A DNA stretch of 64,000 bases from CBDDLJ01 sp965230635 (GCA_965230635.1 CBDDLJ010000019.1:102674-166673); one strand, 5' to 3'. Counted from the first letter of the stretch, positions 47,448 to 57,486 are shown. Made by a program: numbers and translations. The notes: generated from the letters alone by a model not told the origin.

Positions 47448-49850
47448 TTACTCTTTTGTCTCCTGCTGTGAGATATTTTCATTATTATTGAGGTTGTCAT
47501 CGACAACAAACATAATATCATTGTTTGAGTTATCTTTAGGTTGATTTTCTATCGGGTTGGCTGTTTGAGTTTTCGTCTGTGATCGGCGGCGCCTATGACT
47601 CTGCCTTGACTTGCTTTGGTGCTTTTTCCTGGCTGTTTCACGTGATTTTTGCCGGCGTCGTTTTATATCAGCTTTTTGTTCTTCAGTTTCTGTTGTCGGT
47701 GCTGCGTTAGCTGATGTGTTTTCAATGGCAGTGTCTTTTTCTTCTATTTTTAAATCATACTTGATGATTTGTTCTTTTCCAGGACCGTGATCAATAGTAA
47801 TTGAGAATTCAGGTGATGACTCTGGTTTTGCATCGATGTTAACCGGCTTTGTGTCACTGTTTGTTTTTTCAGTTGAAGAAGAGGGTTTCTTCTTATTATG
47901 CGTATCTGCTTGTGGTTCGAACGATGCTTCAGTTTTGAATGTCTTTTCTTTGGAGTAATTGGCATGCGCACTTTGCTTTTTTGTTGATGAACGTTTTTTT
48001 GATTGATGTTCGGAACGAGATTGATTACTCCTATTGTTTTGATTGCCTCGCTGTCGGTGTCGAGAATGTTTGGACTTTCGCTGATGATTTTGCCGTTTTG
48101 GATTGTATGGCCGCTGCTCTTTTTGCCGGGGAGCAGGGATAGTTTCTTCTTCAGTTTTTTCTTTTCCAAACAGCAATTTGCTAAGGCGTCGTATTAGGCT
48201 AGCGGGCTTTGCCTCAGCTGCTGTCGGTCTTTCAGGGTATGAAAGTGATTGTACCGCTGGGATATCGATTTCTGTTAGTTCACGTGGTTTTTGCATCTCT
48301 ATATTAGATGGGGGTTGCTCTATTTTTTCATAACTTTTCTTCATTCGGTTATTTTGCTGCGAGCGTATGGTTTCGATTTTATATTGAGGCGTTTCGTAGT
48401 AAGGATTTGCAATAATAAATATTTTAACGTTATTTTCATTTTCAATATTAATAATGCCTTGGCGCTTTTCATTGGTAAGAACGGCAGCAACATTATTTGG
48501 TACTTGCACATTAATTTCAGCAATATTAGCTTCATTTGCATACTCACTTAATAACCGTAATAGTAACAAACTCAGTGAATCAATACTGCGAATATTTCCT
48601 AATCCATTACAACGAGGGCAGGTGATTTGACTGTACTCTGATAATGATGGGCGTAAGCGTTGTCGAGATATTTCTAGCAAACCAAAACGAGAAATACGTC
48701 CAAATTGTACGCGAGCTTTATCCATTTGCGTTTCTTCATAGAAAGTGTTGGTAATTTCACGTTGGTCATCAGGCGAAGCCATATCAATAAAGTCAACAAC
48801 AATTAATCCACCCAAGTCGCGTAAACGAACTTGCCGGGCTACTTCTTTAGCAGCTTCTTTATTCGTATTAAATGCTGTTACTTCAATATTTTGGCCTTTT
48901 GTATCTTTAGATGAATTGACATCAATGCTGACTAATGCTTCAGTCTGTTGAATAACCAGCGAGCCACCTGATGGCAGTCTGACTTCACTTTGGTAGGCAG
49001 TTTCAATTTGCGATTCAATCTGATACTTAGTGAATAAAGGGGCGCTTTCGGTATAAAGAAAAATTTTATCGGTAAATTCTGGTCGAAGTTGCTTAATGAG
49101 ATCTTTTGTCTTGTTATAAACCGCTTCATCATCAATAATAATTTCATCAATGTCTTTACGCAAATAATCACGTATGGCACGAGAGACAATATCACTTTCT
49201 TGGTGAATTAAGAAAGGAGCGGGTTTTTCATCATGCGCTTGCTGAATAGCATGCCATAGTTTGAGCAGGATATCCAAGTCCCATTGCAATTCTGCTTGAG
49301 ATTTGCCAACGCCCGCTGTTCGAATAATTAAGCCCATGTGACTAGGCACATTGAGATTGTTAATTATTTCGCGTAATTCATCGCGCTCATCTCCACCAAT
49401 GCGACGTGAAATTCCGCCTGCATTAGAATTATTTGGCATTAACACTAAATAACTACCGGCTAATGTGATATTGGTTGTTAATGCAGCACCTTTATTGCCG
49501 CGTTCCTCTTTATCAACTTGAACGATAATATTTTGATTTGCATCAATAACGTCATTGATTGTGATATTTTCTTTAGAGGGTGAGTTTGTTTTATACAGCG
49601 ATTCTGCGATTTCTTTAAACGGGAGAAAGCCATGTCGATCAAATCCATAGTTAACAAATGCAGCTTGTAAACTAGGTTCAATACGAGTGATTTTTGCCTT
49701 ATAAATATTGCTTTTTCTATGTACTCCGGGTTTATCGATATAAAGGTTTTCTAATTTGTTTTTGTAGACTAAGGCAAAGCGAATTTCATCGCTAGCGTGT
49801 GTTGCATTGATTAATAATTTATTTTTTCCTGAATTGGCGCTCATTTTCAT
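47448..49850 (-). CDS. rne: Ribonuclease E
   Basis: An endonuclease of RNA decay and rRNA/tRNA processing, here 800 residues. The N-terminal catalytic half starts KLLINATHASDEIRFALVY and has an S1 domain (KAKITRIEPSLQAAFVNYG), the LGGLIVVDFIDM metal site and the zinc-link CPRCNG. The C-terminal part (from about 530) is a long disordered basic region rich in Arg, Lys, Gln and Ser, the scaffold for RNA and degradosome partners. It is shorter than E. coli RNase E (1061) but longer than RNase G. Two ATGs, at 49850 and 49844, fit an AGGGA site; the upstream frame extension is less likely. It diverges from rluC, as in E. coli. Confidence 0.94.
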   Translation of the reverse strand: MKMSANSGKNKLLINATHASDEIRFALVYKNKLENLYIDKPGVHRKSNIYKAKITRIEPSLQAAFVNYGFDRHGFLPFKEIAESLYKTNSPSKENITINDVIDANQNIIVQVDKEERGNKGAALTTNITLAGSYLVLMPNNSNAGGISRRIGGDERDELREIINNLNVPSHMGLIIRTAGVGKSQAELQWDLDILLKLWHAIQQAHDEKPAPFLIHQESDIVSRAIRDYLRKDIDEIIIDDEAVYNKTKDLIKQLRPEFTDKIFLYTESAPLFTKYQIESQIETAYQSEVRLPSGGSLVIQQTEALVSIDVNSSKDTKGQNIEVTAFNTNKEAAKEVARQVRLRDLGGLIVVDFIDMASPDDQREITNTFYEETQMDKARVQFGRISRFGLLEISRQRLRPSLSEYSQITCPRCNGLGNIRSIDSLSLLLLRLLSEYANEANIAEINVQVPNNVAAVLTNEKRQGIINIENENNVKIFIIANPYYETPQYKIETIRSQQNNRMKKSYEKIEQPPSNIEMQKPRELTEIDIPAVQSLSYPERPTAAEAKPASLIRRLSKLLFGKEKTEEETIPAPRQKEQRPYNPKRQNHQRKSKHSRHRQRGNQNNRSNQSRSEHQSKKRSSTKKQSAHANYSKEKTFKTEASFEPQADTHNKKKPSSSTEKTNSDTKPVNIDAKPESSPEFSITIDHGPGKEQIIKYDLKIEEKDTAIENTSANAAPTTETEEQKADIKRRRQKSRETARKKHQSKSRQSHRRRRSQTKTQTANPIENQPKDNSNNDIMFVVDDNLNNNENISQQETKE

Positions 49851-50358
49851 TATCCCTACGCGCCACGAATCACAATCCACCTATGTGTGTTCAGTCCATA
49901 AAATCATACACTATGCGTGTTTTCACGCATTTCAATGTATATAGCATACTCTTCGCCAATATACTGCATTAGTGCCATTCGTTATTATCTTTAGTCTGCA
50001 CTGCCATTATTTGTCAATGACAAATAATCTTCAAATTTTCTGGACGGTACACTGTTAACTTAAGTTAATTGTTTTGCGTGACCGCTACTGTCTGTTCATC
50101 TCATACTGTCATAATGTACCGATATCTTAATCTAGCAACATCGACAGTGACCAAATAACGTACCAACCTTGTGGTTACATTGCTTCACTTTGTTTTCTCA
50201 AAGTGCTGTATATACCTTAAACAATCTTATTGTAAACTCGCTCGAGGCTGCCGAGTAGTATATACTATCTTTAAATTTTTCTCAATGTAAAAAACTGTTT
50301 AGATAGAAAACATCTACCTTGATTAAATATAAGCCTTATATAGAATAGAGCGGGACAA
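49851..50358. other. Divergent intergenic region between rne and rluC
   Basis: About 500 bases without a gene, enough for a long rne 5' leader as in E. coli, where RNase E regulates its own mRNA through leader hairpins. A 14-base palindrome TTAACTTAAGTTAA lies at 50055-50068. A 7-base hairpin CACTTTG/CAAAGTG lies at 50186-50205. Neither is enough to identify a known element. Confidence 0.5.
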
Positions 50359-51276
50359 ATGGTTGAAATTATTACAATTAATGGTACATATAATGGACAG
50401 AGATTAGATAATTATTTGCTACGAGAATTAAAAGGGGTGCCGAAAAGTCATATCTATAAGCTGATTAGAAAAGGTTCCATTCGAGTTAATAAGAAAAGAG
50501 TTAAAGCGGATTATCGATTGCTTAAAGATGATCAATTACGATTACCGCCAATGCGTGTTTCCACGTCAACACTGCAGCCAACTTATTTATCAGATAGCAC
50601 GAAGCAACAGTTATTAAAAGCAATCCTTTTTGAAGACGATTACTTTTTAGTGATAAATAAGCCGCGAAATTTAGCTGTTCATGCAGGCTCAGGGGTTAAT
50701 CTTGGCTTAATCGAACAAATGCGGTTGTTGCGAGCCGATTTAGATTTCATTGAATTGTGTCATCGTATTGATAAAGCAACCACAGGTTGTGTTCTATTAG
50801 CAAAGCAGCGACCAGCGCTTTTATCCTTTCAACAATCCTTACGAGCACATGCCATTGAAAAAAAATATTTATTGATCACGCATGGGAAATGGCCAAAAGA
50901 AACGCAGTTGGTGGATCAACCATTACAGAAAGGTGAGATCAGAAGTGGTGAATATATTGTTAGTGTTGATGACCAAGGCAAGCGTGCTTTAACACGATTT
51001 AATTTAAAAAAATATTTAAAAGGTGCTAGTTTAGTTGAAGCTGAGTTAGTAACTGGACGCACGCATCAAATAAGAGTGCATTGTGCTGCCATAGGCCATC
51101 CAATTGTCGGGGACGATAAATATGGTAATCGTAACCTGGATAAAGCATTATTAGGAAAAAATAAAAATGGATTATTGTTGCATGCGCAAAGCCTATCTTT
51201 TACCTTCGTATTAACGAGCAAACATTATTGCTTCCAGGCAGCACCAGATCAAGCTTTTGCGACAATGTGTAAGTGA
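50359..51276 (+). CDS. rluC: 23S rRNA pseudouridine synthase (RluC-type)
   Basis: A 305-residue RluA-family enzyme that makes pseudouridines in 23S rRNA. An S4 RNA-binding domain comes first (about 12-75, SHIYKLIRKGSIRVNKKRVK). The catalytic motif is CHRIDKATTG with Asp138. TGRTHQIRVHCAAIGHPIVGDDKYG is the usual third motif. RluC is preferred to RluD because it is divergent from rne, the gammaproteobacterial arrangement. A GAGCGGG site precedes the ATG. A long palindromic element lies about 50 bases after the stop. Confidence 0.9.
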   Translation: MVEIITINGTYNGQRLDNYLLRELKGVPKSHIYKLIRKGSIRVNKKRVKADYRLLKDDQLRLPPMRVSTSTLQPTYLSDSTKQQLLKAILFEDDYFLVINKPRNLAVHAGSGVNLGLIEQMRLLRADLDFIELCHRIDKATTGCVLLAKQRPALLSFQQSLRAHAIEKKYLLITHGKWPKETQLVDQPLQKGEIRSGEYIVSVDDQGKRALTRFNLKKYLKGASLVEAELVTGRTHQIRVHCAAIGHPIVGDDKYGNRNLDKALLGKNKNGLLLHAQSLSFTFVLTSKHYCFQAAPDQAFATMCK

Positions 51277-51324
51277 AAACAATGTTTGCCAGCTGCTAAG
51301 ACATTTTGCTTAGATTATAGCAGT

Positions 51325-51470
51325 TTTCAATATTACTAAGCTATTATAAATTTCCTCTAACACGCGCTTGCTTTGGCCTTCAAAAGCTTACTTATAGTAA
51401 GTAAACCTTCATTTTTGCAACCGCGCAAGCACGCGTTATACTCGCTTATAATGGCTTAGTAATATTGAAA
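51325..51470. repeat. Long palindromic element, copy B
   Basis: Inverted arms of 25 bases lie at 51325-51349 (TTTCAATATTACTAAGC...) and 51446-51470, with one mismatch. Nested pairs are GCGCTTGC with GCGCAAGC and TTACTTA with TAAGTAA. The inner 95 bases resemble copy A (9529-9677): both read GCTTGCTT, TTCAAAAGCTTA, TAAGTAAA and CGCAAGC in order, ending in ACTCGC or GCTCGC before the right arm. The outer arms differ. It directly abuts the stop of the minus-strand gene at 51471. Confidence 0.72.
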
Positions 51471-54206
51471 CTATAAGAAGCTATGTATCGTAGTAATTGC
51501 TTTTTTTCCAAGGCCAAATTGACGTTTCGCTTCATTTTTTAAGTATTCAATCAAACCATTAATATGGCAACCGCCAACGTAAGAGAGCTTGGGATCCAAT
51601 ATATATCGAATAGGTTGCTTATATTCAGTGTAAGTTGTTAATTTAATGCCTTGTTCTTTTTTTTCTTTGCCTAAGAGTTCAGTTAGTAGTTCTTCAGTTA
51701 ACAGTTGTTTGATAGAAGGGCCATAACCGGTTTCATATTCATACCCATTTTTTTTGAGTTTACCAGCATGCCAGCGACCAGCACCGTTAGAGAGGTATTC
51801 CATCACTAAAGTAAATGCTTGGTCAAATTTTAAGTCTTTTATTTTATCAGCTAGTTTTATTATTGCTTGATATGAAGAACGGCATTGTACACGACTAGCA
51901 CGTGTTTCACTGGCAAACCGGGTACCACAGAGAGTCCAAATTCTCATATACTCATCTCTTGTCCTATCAATAGCCGTTAATAATGAGTGGTTTGCTTTTG
52001 CTTTTATCATATCCGTTTGTGCAGGATAATCAGTGGCAAGTGGAGCTACTTGCAACAGATTTCCCCGTGCTTTATATCGCTGTTTTAACCAAAAACTGGG
52101 CAATTCAGCCACCATGATAGATGGTGGCTTAGGAGGGCATAATGTTCGATTAGAGGCTTTTATCTTAAATTTTTTCTCTCTCATTATTTCATGTTTTAAA
52201 AGAGGAGCCCATTGTGTGCTAATAAGTACTTTAGCAGGAAATTGATAGTTGTTAGTTTTATAATAGTTATCCAATTCAACTATGCGTAGGATTTCATTGT
52301 ATTTGTCATCTGCTCTAAAGATAGCATTTTTAACTATAGTTAAAAATATCTGCTGCCTTTCATCTTCCGGTGTATAGGCATTCCAAGCGTCTGTTAATGT
52401 CTGATTAGTGATGAATAGGTCGATATTTTCTCGTGTTTTAGGACTCTTTGCTGTTTTATATTGCCTTAATTTTAATATTAAATATTGATATATTTCGTCA
52501 TAATTATAGCACTCAACTTGTTTTAACTTTGTCATAATATAAGCTGGGTTTGACATGACATCTAGTGATATTGGACAAAAGTATCCTTGCTGCTTTAAGA
52601 AAGTAATGGCGTCTTCAGTGAGATTTGGCAAGAGGGTGTCTAATCTTTCAATAGTATTCTCTGTAAGATTAGCTGATGGGATGCCCCACTGATGATACAC
52701 ATTATCTAATGTAAGTTTAGTAGGCAAAATACCAAAATCATCACACATTTCGCCTAAAATTCCAGGGAGGTAAAAGTTTGAGAAGGGAGTTAGAAAATAT
52801 TCTTTAAGCTGTTGTAATTCATTGTTATCACGGATATTGAATGTAATAAAGCGATTGCCATTATCAAAAATAACATAAACAGGATGGGTAAGGTTGTTTT
52901 TATTTTGGGAGGTACTGTAGACAACCCAGCTGAACTCATTTTTGCTATTAGCAATACCACGATAAAGATGAATGGCACATTTGCTGCCCATTTCGTTAAT
53001 TTTTACGTGTCGTCGTAATGCCATAGCTAATATGAGGCAACGTAATCGCGTGGAATAGATATTTTCCATATCAGTTAAAGCATCTGGCTGTTGTGTTATA
53101 CGGTTTTTTTCTACAATATTCTTACTATCGTAAACAGGAACAATATAATGTTTGGATTTTTTTTGATGTCTTCCTGCTGAAGCATTGGCATTAATTAATT
53201 CGCCTAAAACAATATCTTTTTCTGGATTTGCCAACGTAAGATTGTTACTCAAGCGGTATACTTCCGGTAAGAGCTTTTGCTTGATTTGCGAAAAAGAGGC
53301 TTTTGCATGATAGCTTGATTGAAACCATGCTTCTAACTGTTGCGGTAAGATGTCAATGTTAGATATTGCAAAAGCAAATGTCTCAATTTTATTGTCACTA
53401 TGATTAAGTGATTCGTCAATAATTAATAAAGGCATTTCACCCGGCATATTGGCAATGTTTATTTGGGGAGTCACAAATTGAATGGTTTTAACTTGTGTTA
53501 CTGCTTGGTTCTGATTCGCTTTTCTCACATGCGCATTCAGTTGAAGACTGTTTAGATCGATAGAGAATGCATAGGTTGGAATAGCTTGGCTAGATATTTT
53601 GCTAAGAGATTGATTGGTCATAAATTGATCAACAAAATTTTGATAGTCATGGATAAATCGATAATATCCCTGAGGATAGCTGTATTGCATGGTTTTCATC
53701 TCAGCTAATATGGTGTTAACCTCTTTGATAAAGCTGTTGAGATCTGCTTGCTGATGACTAGTATCAGTGGTGATTTTCGCCAGTTTTGTGTAGAAATAGT
53801 GGAGGATTAAGGCATAATCAGTTGGCATATCCGCGATATTTTCAACTTCAAATGATTGTGATTCTATTATTTTTTCATCGTCATCATAACAATGTAACGT
53901 GACAAGAGTATTTTCATCGGTAGGATAGTCACTTAATCGAATTGGAATGCCCGTGGTTTCGCCCAGTCTTATTTTGCCCAATTTGTATTGATATTTTTTT
54001 TCAGCAATAAAAATATCAATTAAAATAGTTTTAGTGTCTAGCCTGCCTGAAATTTTATCTAAAAAGCTTAAGTATTTATGATAGCGGAAAGAGAGGTTGT
54101 CTCTTTCATTATTTCTTTCGATAAGCGATATTTCTGGATAAATGATGCAGGTATTTTCTTCCGTTGTTAATCGGCTTACTCTAAAGTTTAACTTGTATGA
54201 AAGCAT
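51471..54206 (-). CDS. Large protein with U-box-like domain, paralogue 1 (putative effector)
   Basis: A 911-residue protein starting MLSYKLNFRVSRLTTEENTC. Around residues 535-600 it has FCPISLDVMSNPAYI, YDEIYQYLI, SPKTRENI and LFITNQTL. Spacing and residues follow the U-box consensus (CPI.lelM.dPV, Y....I...L, cP.t...L...L..N..L). U-boxes recruit ubiquitin-charged E2 enzymes, and U-box effectors are known in Legionella (LubX, GobX). The flanking regions are shared with the next gene upstream, notably IYLYRGI..S..FSWVVYST near residue 410 and the C-terminal GRWHAGK and GGCHINGLI. There is no signal peptide or membrane segment. It is 13 bases after its paralogue, one operon. Ubiquitin ligase activity is inference. 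Confidence 0.7.
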   Translation of the reverse strand: MLSYKLNFRVSRLTTEENTCIIYPEISLIERNNERDNLSFRYHKYLSFLDKISGRLDTKTILIDIFIAEKKYQYKLGKIRLGETTGIPIRLSDYPTDENTLVTLHCYDDDEKIIESQSFEVENIADMPTDYALILHYFYTKLAKITTDTSHQQADLNSFIKEVNTILAEMKTMQYSYPQGYYRFIHDYQNFVDQFMTNQSLSKISSQAIPTYAFSIDLNSLQLNAHVRKANQNQAVTQVKTIQFVTPQINIANMPGEMPLLIIDESLNHSDNKIETFAFAISNIDILPQQLEAWFQSSYHAKASFSQIKQKLLPEVYRLSNNLTLANPEKDIVLGELINANASAGRHQKKSKHYIVPVYDSKNIVEKNRITQQPDALTDMENIYSTRLRCLILAMALRRHVKINEMGSKCAIHLYRGIANSKNEFSWVVYSTSQNKNNLTHPVYVIFDNGNRFITFNIRDNNELQQLKEYFLTPFSNFYLPGILGEMCDDFGILPTKLTLDNVYHQWGIPSANLTENTIERLDTLLPNLTEDAITFLKQQGYFCPISLDVMSNPAYIMTKLKQVECYNYDEIYQYLILKLRQYKTAKSPKTRENIDLFITNQTLTDAWNAYTPEDERQQIFLTIVKNAIFRADDKYNEILRIVELDNYYKTNNYQFPAKVLISTQWAPLLKHEIMREKKFKIKASNRTLCPPKPPSIMVAELPSFWLKQRYKARGNLLQVAPLATDYPAQTDMIKAKANHSLLTAIDRTRDEYMRIWTLCGTRFASETRASRVQCRSSYQAIIKLADKIKDLKFDQAFTLVMEYLSNGAGRWHAGKLKKNGYEYETGYGPSIKQLLTEELLTELLGKEKKEQGIKLTTYTEYKQPIRYILDPKLSYVGGCHINGLIEYLKNEAKRQFGLGKKAITTIHSFL

Positions 54207-54219
54207 GGCTGTTTTCCTT

Positions 54220-56910
54220 TTAGCTTACATTTGGAGAAATAGTGTCATTTTGCTCATTACTGTCTTTTCCAAATCCAAATTGACGTTTGCATTCGTTTTC
54301 CAGATAAGTAATTAAGCCTGCTATGTGACACCCACCGACTTGAGATTGAGTTACATCTAAAGAATATTCAATAGGTGAGTCTAATTCAGTGTTGGTGATA
54401 AGATGAATAGAGCTATTCACTTTATTTTTTTTCAACAACATAGTAAGAATATTTTGTACAAGCAAGTGTTTCATCGACGGTCCGTTGTTACGAGTATAAT
54501 GTCCATGGTTACTTTCTTTTCCTGCTAACCATCGGCCTTTTTTATTGCCGCTACGCAAATAACATATTACCTTAGAAAAGATTTGGTCAAAGCTTCGTTC
54601 GTTATTATTTATATCATTCATTATCTCTTCAATAGCTTTGTAAGAAGCTCTAGATGTGACAATAGCCTCTCTGGATGTGCTGAACATGCTAACTCCACAC
54701 ATACACCAAATACTATAATATTGTTCTTTTGTTCCTATAATAGTATTAATGAGTGATATTCTGGCAATCGCTTTTGTTTGTTCAGATTTGGCCGAGTATT
54801 GTGTAGTATCAAGAGGCTTAACTTTGGCCAGTTTTCCCCAAAAAAGACAGCTTGTTTTATGCCACCAGTTAGTAGTTTGTGTTTGAGTTCTGTTCGCTTT
54901 TGATACTGGATCGTTAGCTGTTATAAGCGATTTATCAATAGCACAATCATATACTTCTGTATTGCTTGTTGCTAAACTTATATCATGCAATAGCGCATTA
55001 ACCGTTTCAATATGGAAAAGTTTAATATCTAGTTTATTTTCTTTAAGCAGAGCCAACCATGAAGTCTGTGTTTCTGCTGAGCGGGGTGTTGATCTGGACT
55101 TATAGTATTGAATCAAGTTAAGTAAACGCAGCGCTTCATTGTATGCGGCATCAGCTGGATATCGATCATATCTTTTTTGCCCAACAAATGAATATAAATT
55201 ATTTTCTTTGTATTGAATGCGTGTGTATGGATCTTCAACAGAATTAGAATATTTTTTTTCTTCAAGCCATGCTTTAATGATTTTTTCATCATAGATATAA
55301 AAATTTCCCTTTATATCTTCAATATAAACAGGGTTTTTCATTACCGCACATGACATCTTGTCCACTAAGCTTTTATTTTCAAGAATTTTTTCGTCATCAT
55401 TTGACAGAGTGTTTAGGAGCCCTGAAGAAATTTCTTTTCTGTTTTTATGTAATCCTGTCGCTAAGATACCAAAATCATCACATATTTCACCTAAAATGCC
55501 GGGTAAATTTAATTTTGTTAGAAAATATTTTTTTAATTGATCGAGTTCACTTTTGTCTCGGATATTATAAGATAACAGTTCTTGATTGTTGGAAAAAATC
55601 ACGTAAACAGGTTTCTTGCGATCTTTTCTATCCTGGGTTGTGCTGTAGACAACCCAGCTGAATTCAATGCCTTTATTGTCTATGCCACGGTAAAGATAAA
55701 TAGCTGGCTCTTCATTCGCTTTTAATTTTTTCACATATTGGCGCAACGTTAATGCTAAGATTAACATGCATAATTGAAGTGGGTTACTATCATTGAATCG
55801 ACATTTTTTCATGAATGTTTTTTTAAAATCGTAGACAGGGATTGTATAACAAGAATTTGTCACATAAATGTTAGCCGATGTGGTTTTGCCTAGATAGGTC
55901 AGTGCAGCATCAGTCAGTGGAAATGTAATGTCTCTATCCTGTTTATCGGGCCTGTAGTTTTTAGTTAGTTCGTGGGTCTCAAGTAAGATTTTTTTTACGT
56001 CAGATGCAAAAGAGTTTTTCGAAGGTTGTATTGATAGCATTAACGTTTGTAGTTGCGAAGGGAGCGTATGGCTGTTTGTTAATGCAAGAGCAAATGTCTC
56101 TATTTGTTTTTTTGATTTATTTAGGCTTTCACTAAGGATTAATAGCGGCATATCTTCAGGCACTGTTACAAGGTTTACATGAGGCGTTACTATTTGCAGT
56201 GTTTGACTGTTTGTTTGTGTTGCGCTTTGCTCAGTTTTTGATCTGCACACATGCAGTTGGAGATTTTTTGCATCAATAAAAAAATTAAAACCTGAGTTAA
56301 TTTGCTTTGAAGTGATATTTGTATTCTCTTTTTCATTAAATTGCTGAGTAAACCTGTTAAAAAGTTGTATGAATGTATTTATGTTTGGATGATTTGCAGT
56401 AGATATGTCGGCTAGTACAGAGTTGACATCGTGAATAAAAGCATTTATTTCATCTTTTTTATTTGAGTTTAAAACGTCAGAGTCGATGAGTTTAGTGAGT
56501 TTTATATGATAATAATGAATAATTAATGCATAGTCAGTTGGCATTTCAGCAATATTATGAATTATAAATGATTGACAGTTATCGGTTTTTTTTTTATTGC
56601 CGTAAAGCTGTAAAGTTATAGCAATATTACTATCAATGGGGTAGCTCTTTAGTTTAATGGGGTACCCGGTAGTTTTCCCTATTTCAAGGTGGCCAAAATT
56701 AACTTTGATTTTTTTTTCAGCAAAAAATAATTCTAATGAAATAGCATCAGGACTTACTTTACCTGCAATGTTACCTAAAGCGCTCAAATGTTTATCATAA
56801 CGATAAGAAGCTAACGCTTTATCAGCTAGGCTGATTTCTGGATAAAGAATGCAGGTATTTTCTTCCGTGGGTAATAAACTGACTCTAAGGTTTAAATGAT
56901 ACGATAACAT
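54220..56910 (-). CDS. Large protein with U-box-like domain, paralogue 2 (putative effector)
   Basis: An 896-residue protein starting MLSYHLNLRVSLLPTEENTC, clearly homologous along its length to the gene downstream. The U-box-like part (about 510-570) is weaker: MSCAVMKNPVYI, YDEKIIKAWL and DPYTRIQYKENNL. Other conserved segments are AIYLYRGIDN, EFSWVVYSTTQDR, LPGILGEICDDFGIL, GRWLAGK and GGCHIAGLITYLENECKRQFGFG. It starts the operon; GAAGGA lies before the ATG. The two have diverged strongly while keeping length and order, so the duplication is older than the NACHT one. Function is unproven. Confidence 0.68.
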   Translation of the reverse strand: MLSYHLNLRVSLLPTEENTCILYPEISLADKALASYRYDKHLSALGNIAGKVSPDAISLELFFAEKKIKVNFGHLEIGKTTGYPIKLKSYPIDSNIAITLQLYGNKKKTDNCQSFIIHNIAEMPTDYALIIHYYHIKLTKLIDSDVLNSNKKDEINAFIHDVNSVLADISTANHPNINTFIQLFNRFTQQFNEKENTNITSKQINSGFNFFIDAKNLQLHVCRSKTEQSATQTNSQTLQIVTPHVNLVTVPEDMPLLILSESLNKSKKQIETFALALTNSHTLPSQLQTLMLSIQPSKNSFASDVKKILLETHELTKNYRPDKQDRDITFPLTDAALTYLGKTTSANIYVTNSCYTIPVYDFKKTFMKKCRFNDSNPLQLCMLILALTLRQYVKKLKANEEPAIYLYRGIDNKGIEFSWVVYSTTQDRKDRKKPVYVIFSNNQELLSYNIRDKSELDQLKKYFLTKLNLPGILGEICDDFGILATGLHKNRKEISSGLLNTLSNDDEKILENKSLVDKMSCAVMKNPVYIEDIKGNFYIYDEKIIKAWLEEKKYSNSVEDPYTRIQYKENNLYSFVGQKRYDRYPADAAYNEALRLLNLIQYYKSRSTPRSAETQTSWLALLKENKLDIKLFHIETVNALLHDISLATSNTEVYDCAIDKSLITANDPVSKANRTQTQTTNWWHKTSCLFWGKLAKVKPLDTTQYSAKSEQTKAIARISLINTIIGTKEQYYSIWCMCGVSMFSTSREAIVTSRASYKAIEEIMNDINNNERSFDQIFSKVICYLRSGNKKGRWLAGKESNHGHYTRNNGPSMKHLLVQNILTMLLKKNKVNSSIHLITNTELDSPIEYSLDVTQSQVGGCHIAGLITYLENECKRQFGFGKDSNEQNDTISPNVS

Positions 56911-57275
56911 GTTTTTTCCTTCAATGACTTAGGGTTTATTTTATTATTCATTTTGATTTTTCTAGAACAGATAATCTGCTATTCAAAGACAAGCATGTAG
57001 AAAAATATGTTATATTGTAATAGAAATTACCATTTGATTTCAAGTAGTGGCTTGAAAAAAAGTAAACCTTTACTTGCTGTTTCTTTTTTGTTCAGCGCGG
57101 TATTTTTTAATGTAATCGTAACAAACTATCAGTTGTGCAGGTATTGCTATAAAATTTTGACAGTTAATCCATCTTTTAGTTACAATTTGACTCTTAATTT
57201 GTTTGTTTGGTTAAACAATGCCCATTGCGGGTAGTTTTAGCAAGTAATTAATCAATTTTAAAGGAATACCAGAAT
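56911..57275. other. AT-rich intergenic region upstream of rpmF
   Basis: It holds the start region of the U-box-like operon (minus strand) and the leader of rpmF. TTGACT (57187-57192) could be a -35 element, but the -10 candidate GTTAAA 17 bases later is poor. A 75-codon open frame at 57007-57234 has no ribosome binding site and no recognisable product. The yceD gene usually found upstream of rpmF is absent. Confidence 0.45.
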
Positions 57276-57482
57276 ATGGCTGTACAAAAGACGCGCAAAT
57301 CAAGATCAAAGCGGAATATGCGTCGTGCTCATCATTCACTAAAGAGCCCGAGTTTATCAGATGACTCATTGACAGGTGAAACTCACCGAAGACATCACAT
57401 GACAGCCGATGGCTATTATCGGGGACGCCATGTAGTGATTAAGCCCGACAAAAAATCTGACGAAAATTCTGAAGAAGAATAA
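57276..57482 (+). CDS. rpmF: 50S ribosomal protein L32
   Basis: A 68-residue L32. MAVQKTRKSRSKRNMRRAHH and HHMTADGYYRGRHVV are the two conserved blocks. The zinc-binding cysteines of some L32 proteins are absent, as in E. coli. The C-terminus has an acidic extension, KPDKKSDENSEEE, beyond the usual end. AAAGGA precedes the ATG by 8 bases. plsX begins 4 bases after the stop, so ribosome and membrane synthesis genes share a transcript, as is common in gammaproteobacteria. Confidence 0.96.
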   Translation: MAVQKTRKSRSKRNMRRAHHSLKSPSLSDDSLTGETHRRHHMTADGYYRGRHVVIKPDKKSDENSEEE

Positions 57483-57486
57483 CAAC

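Noticed and set aside
47750..48551. Several alternative frames within the rne C-terminal half
   Set aside because: The disordered Lys/Arg/Gln-rich tail gives open shadows on both strands. None has a start signal or domain.
57007..57234. 75-codon frame upstream of rpmF
   Set aside because: No ribosome binding site, no family resemblance and composition like intergenic DNA. YceD, the expected neighbour, has a different length and motifs.
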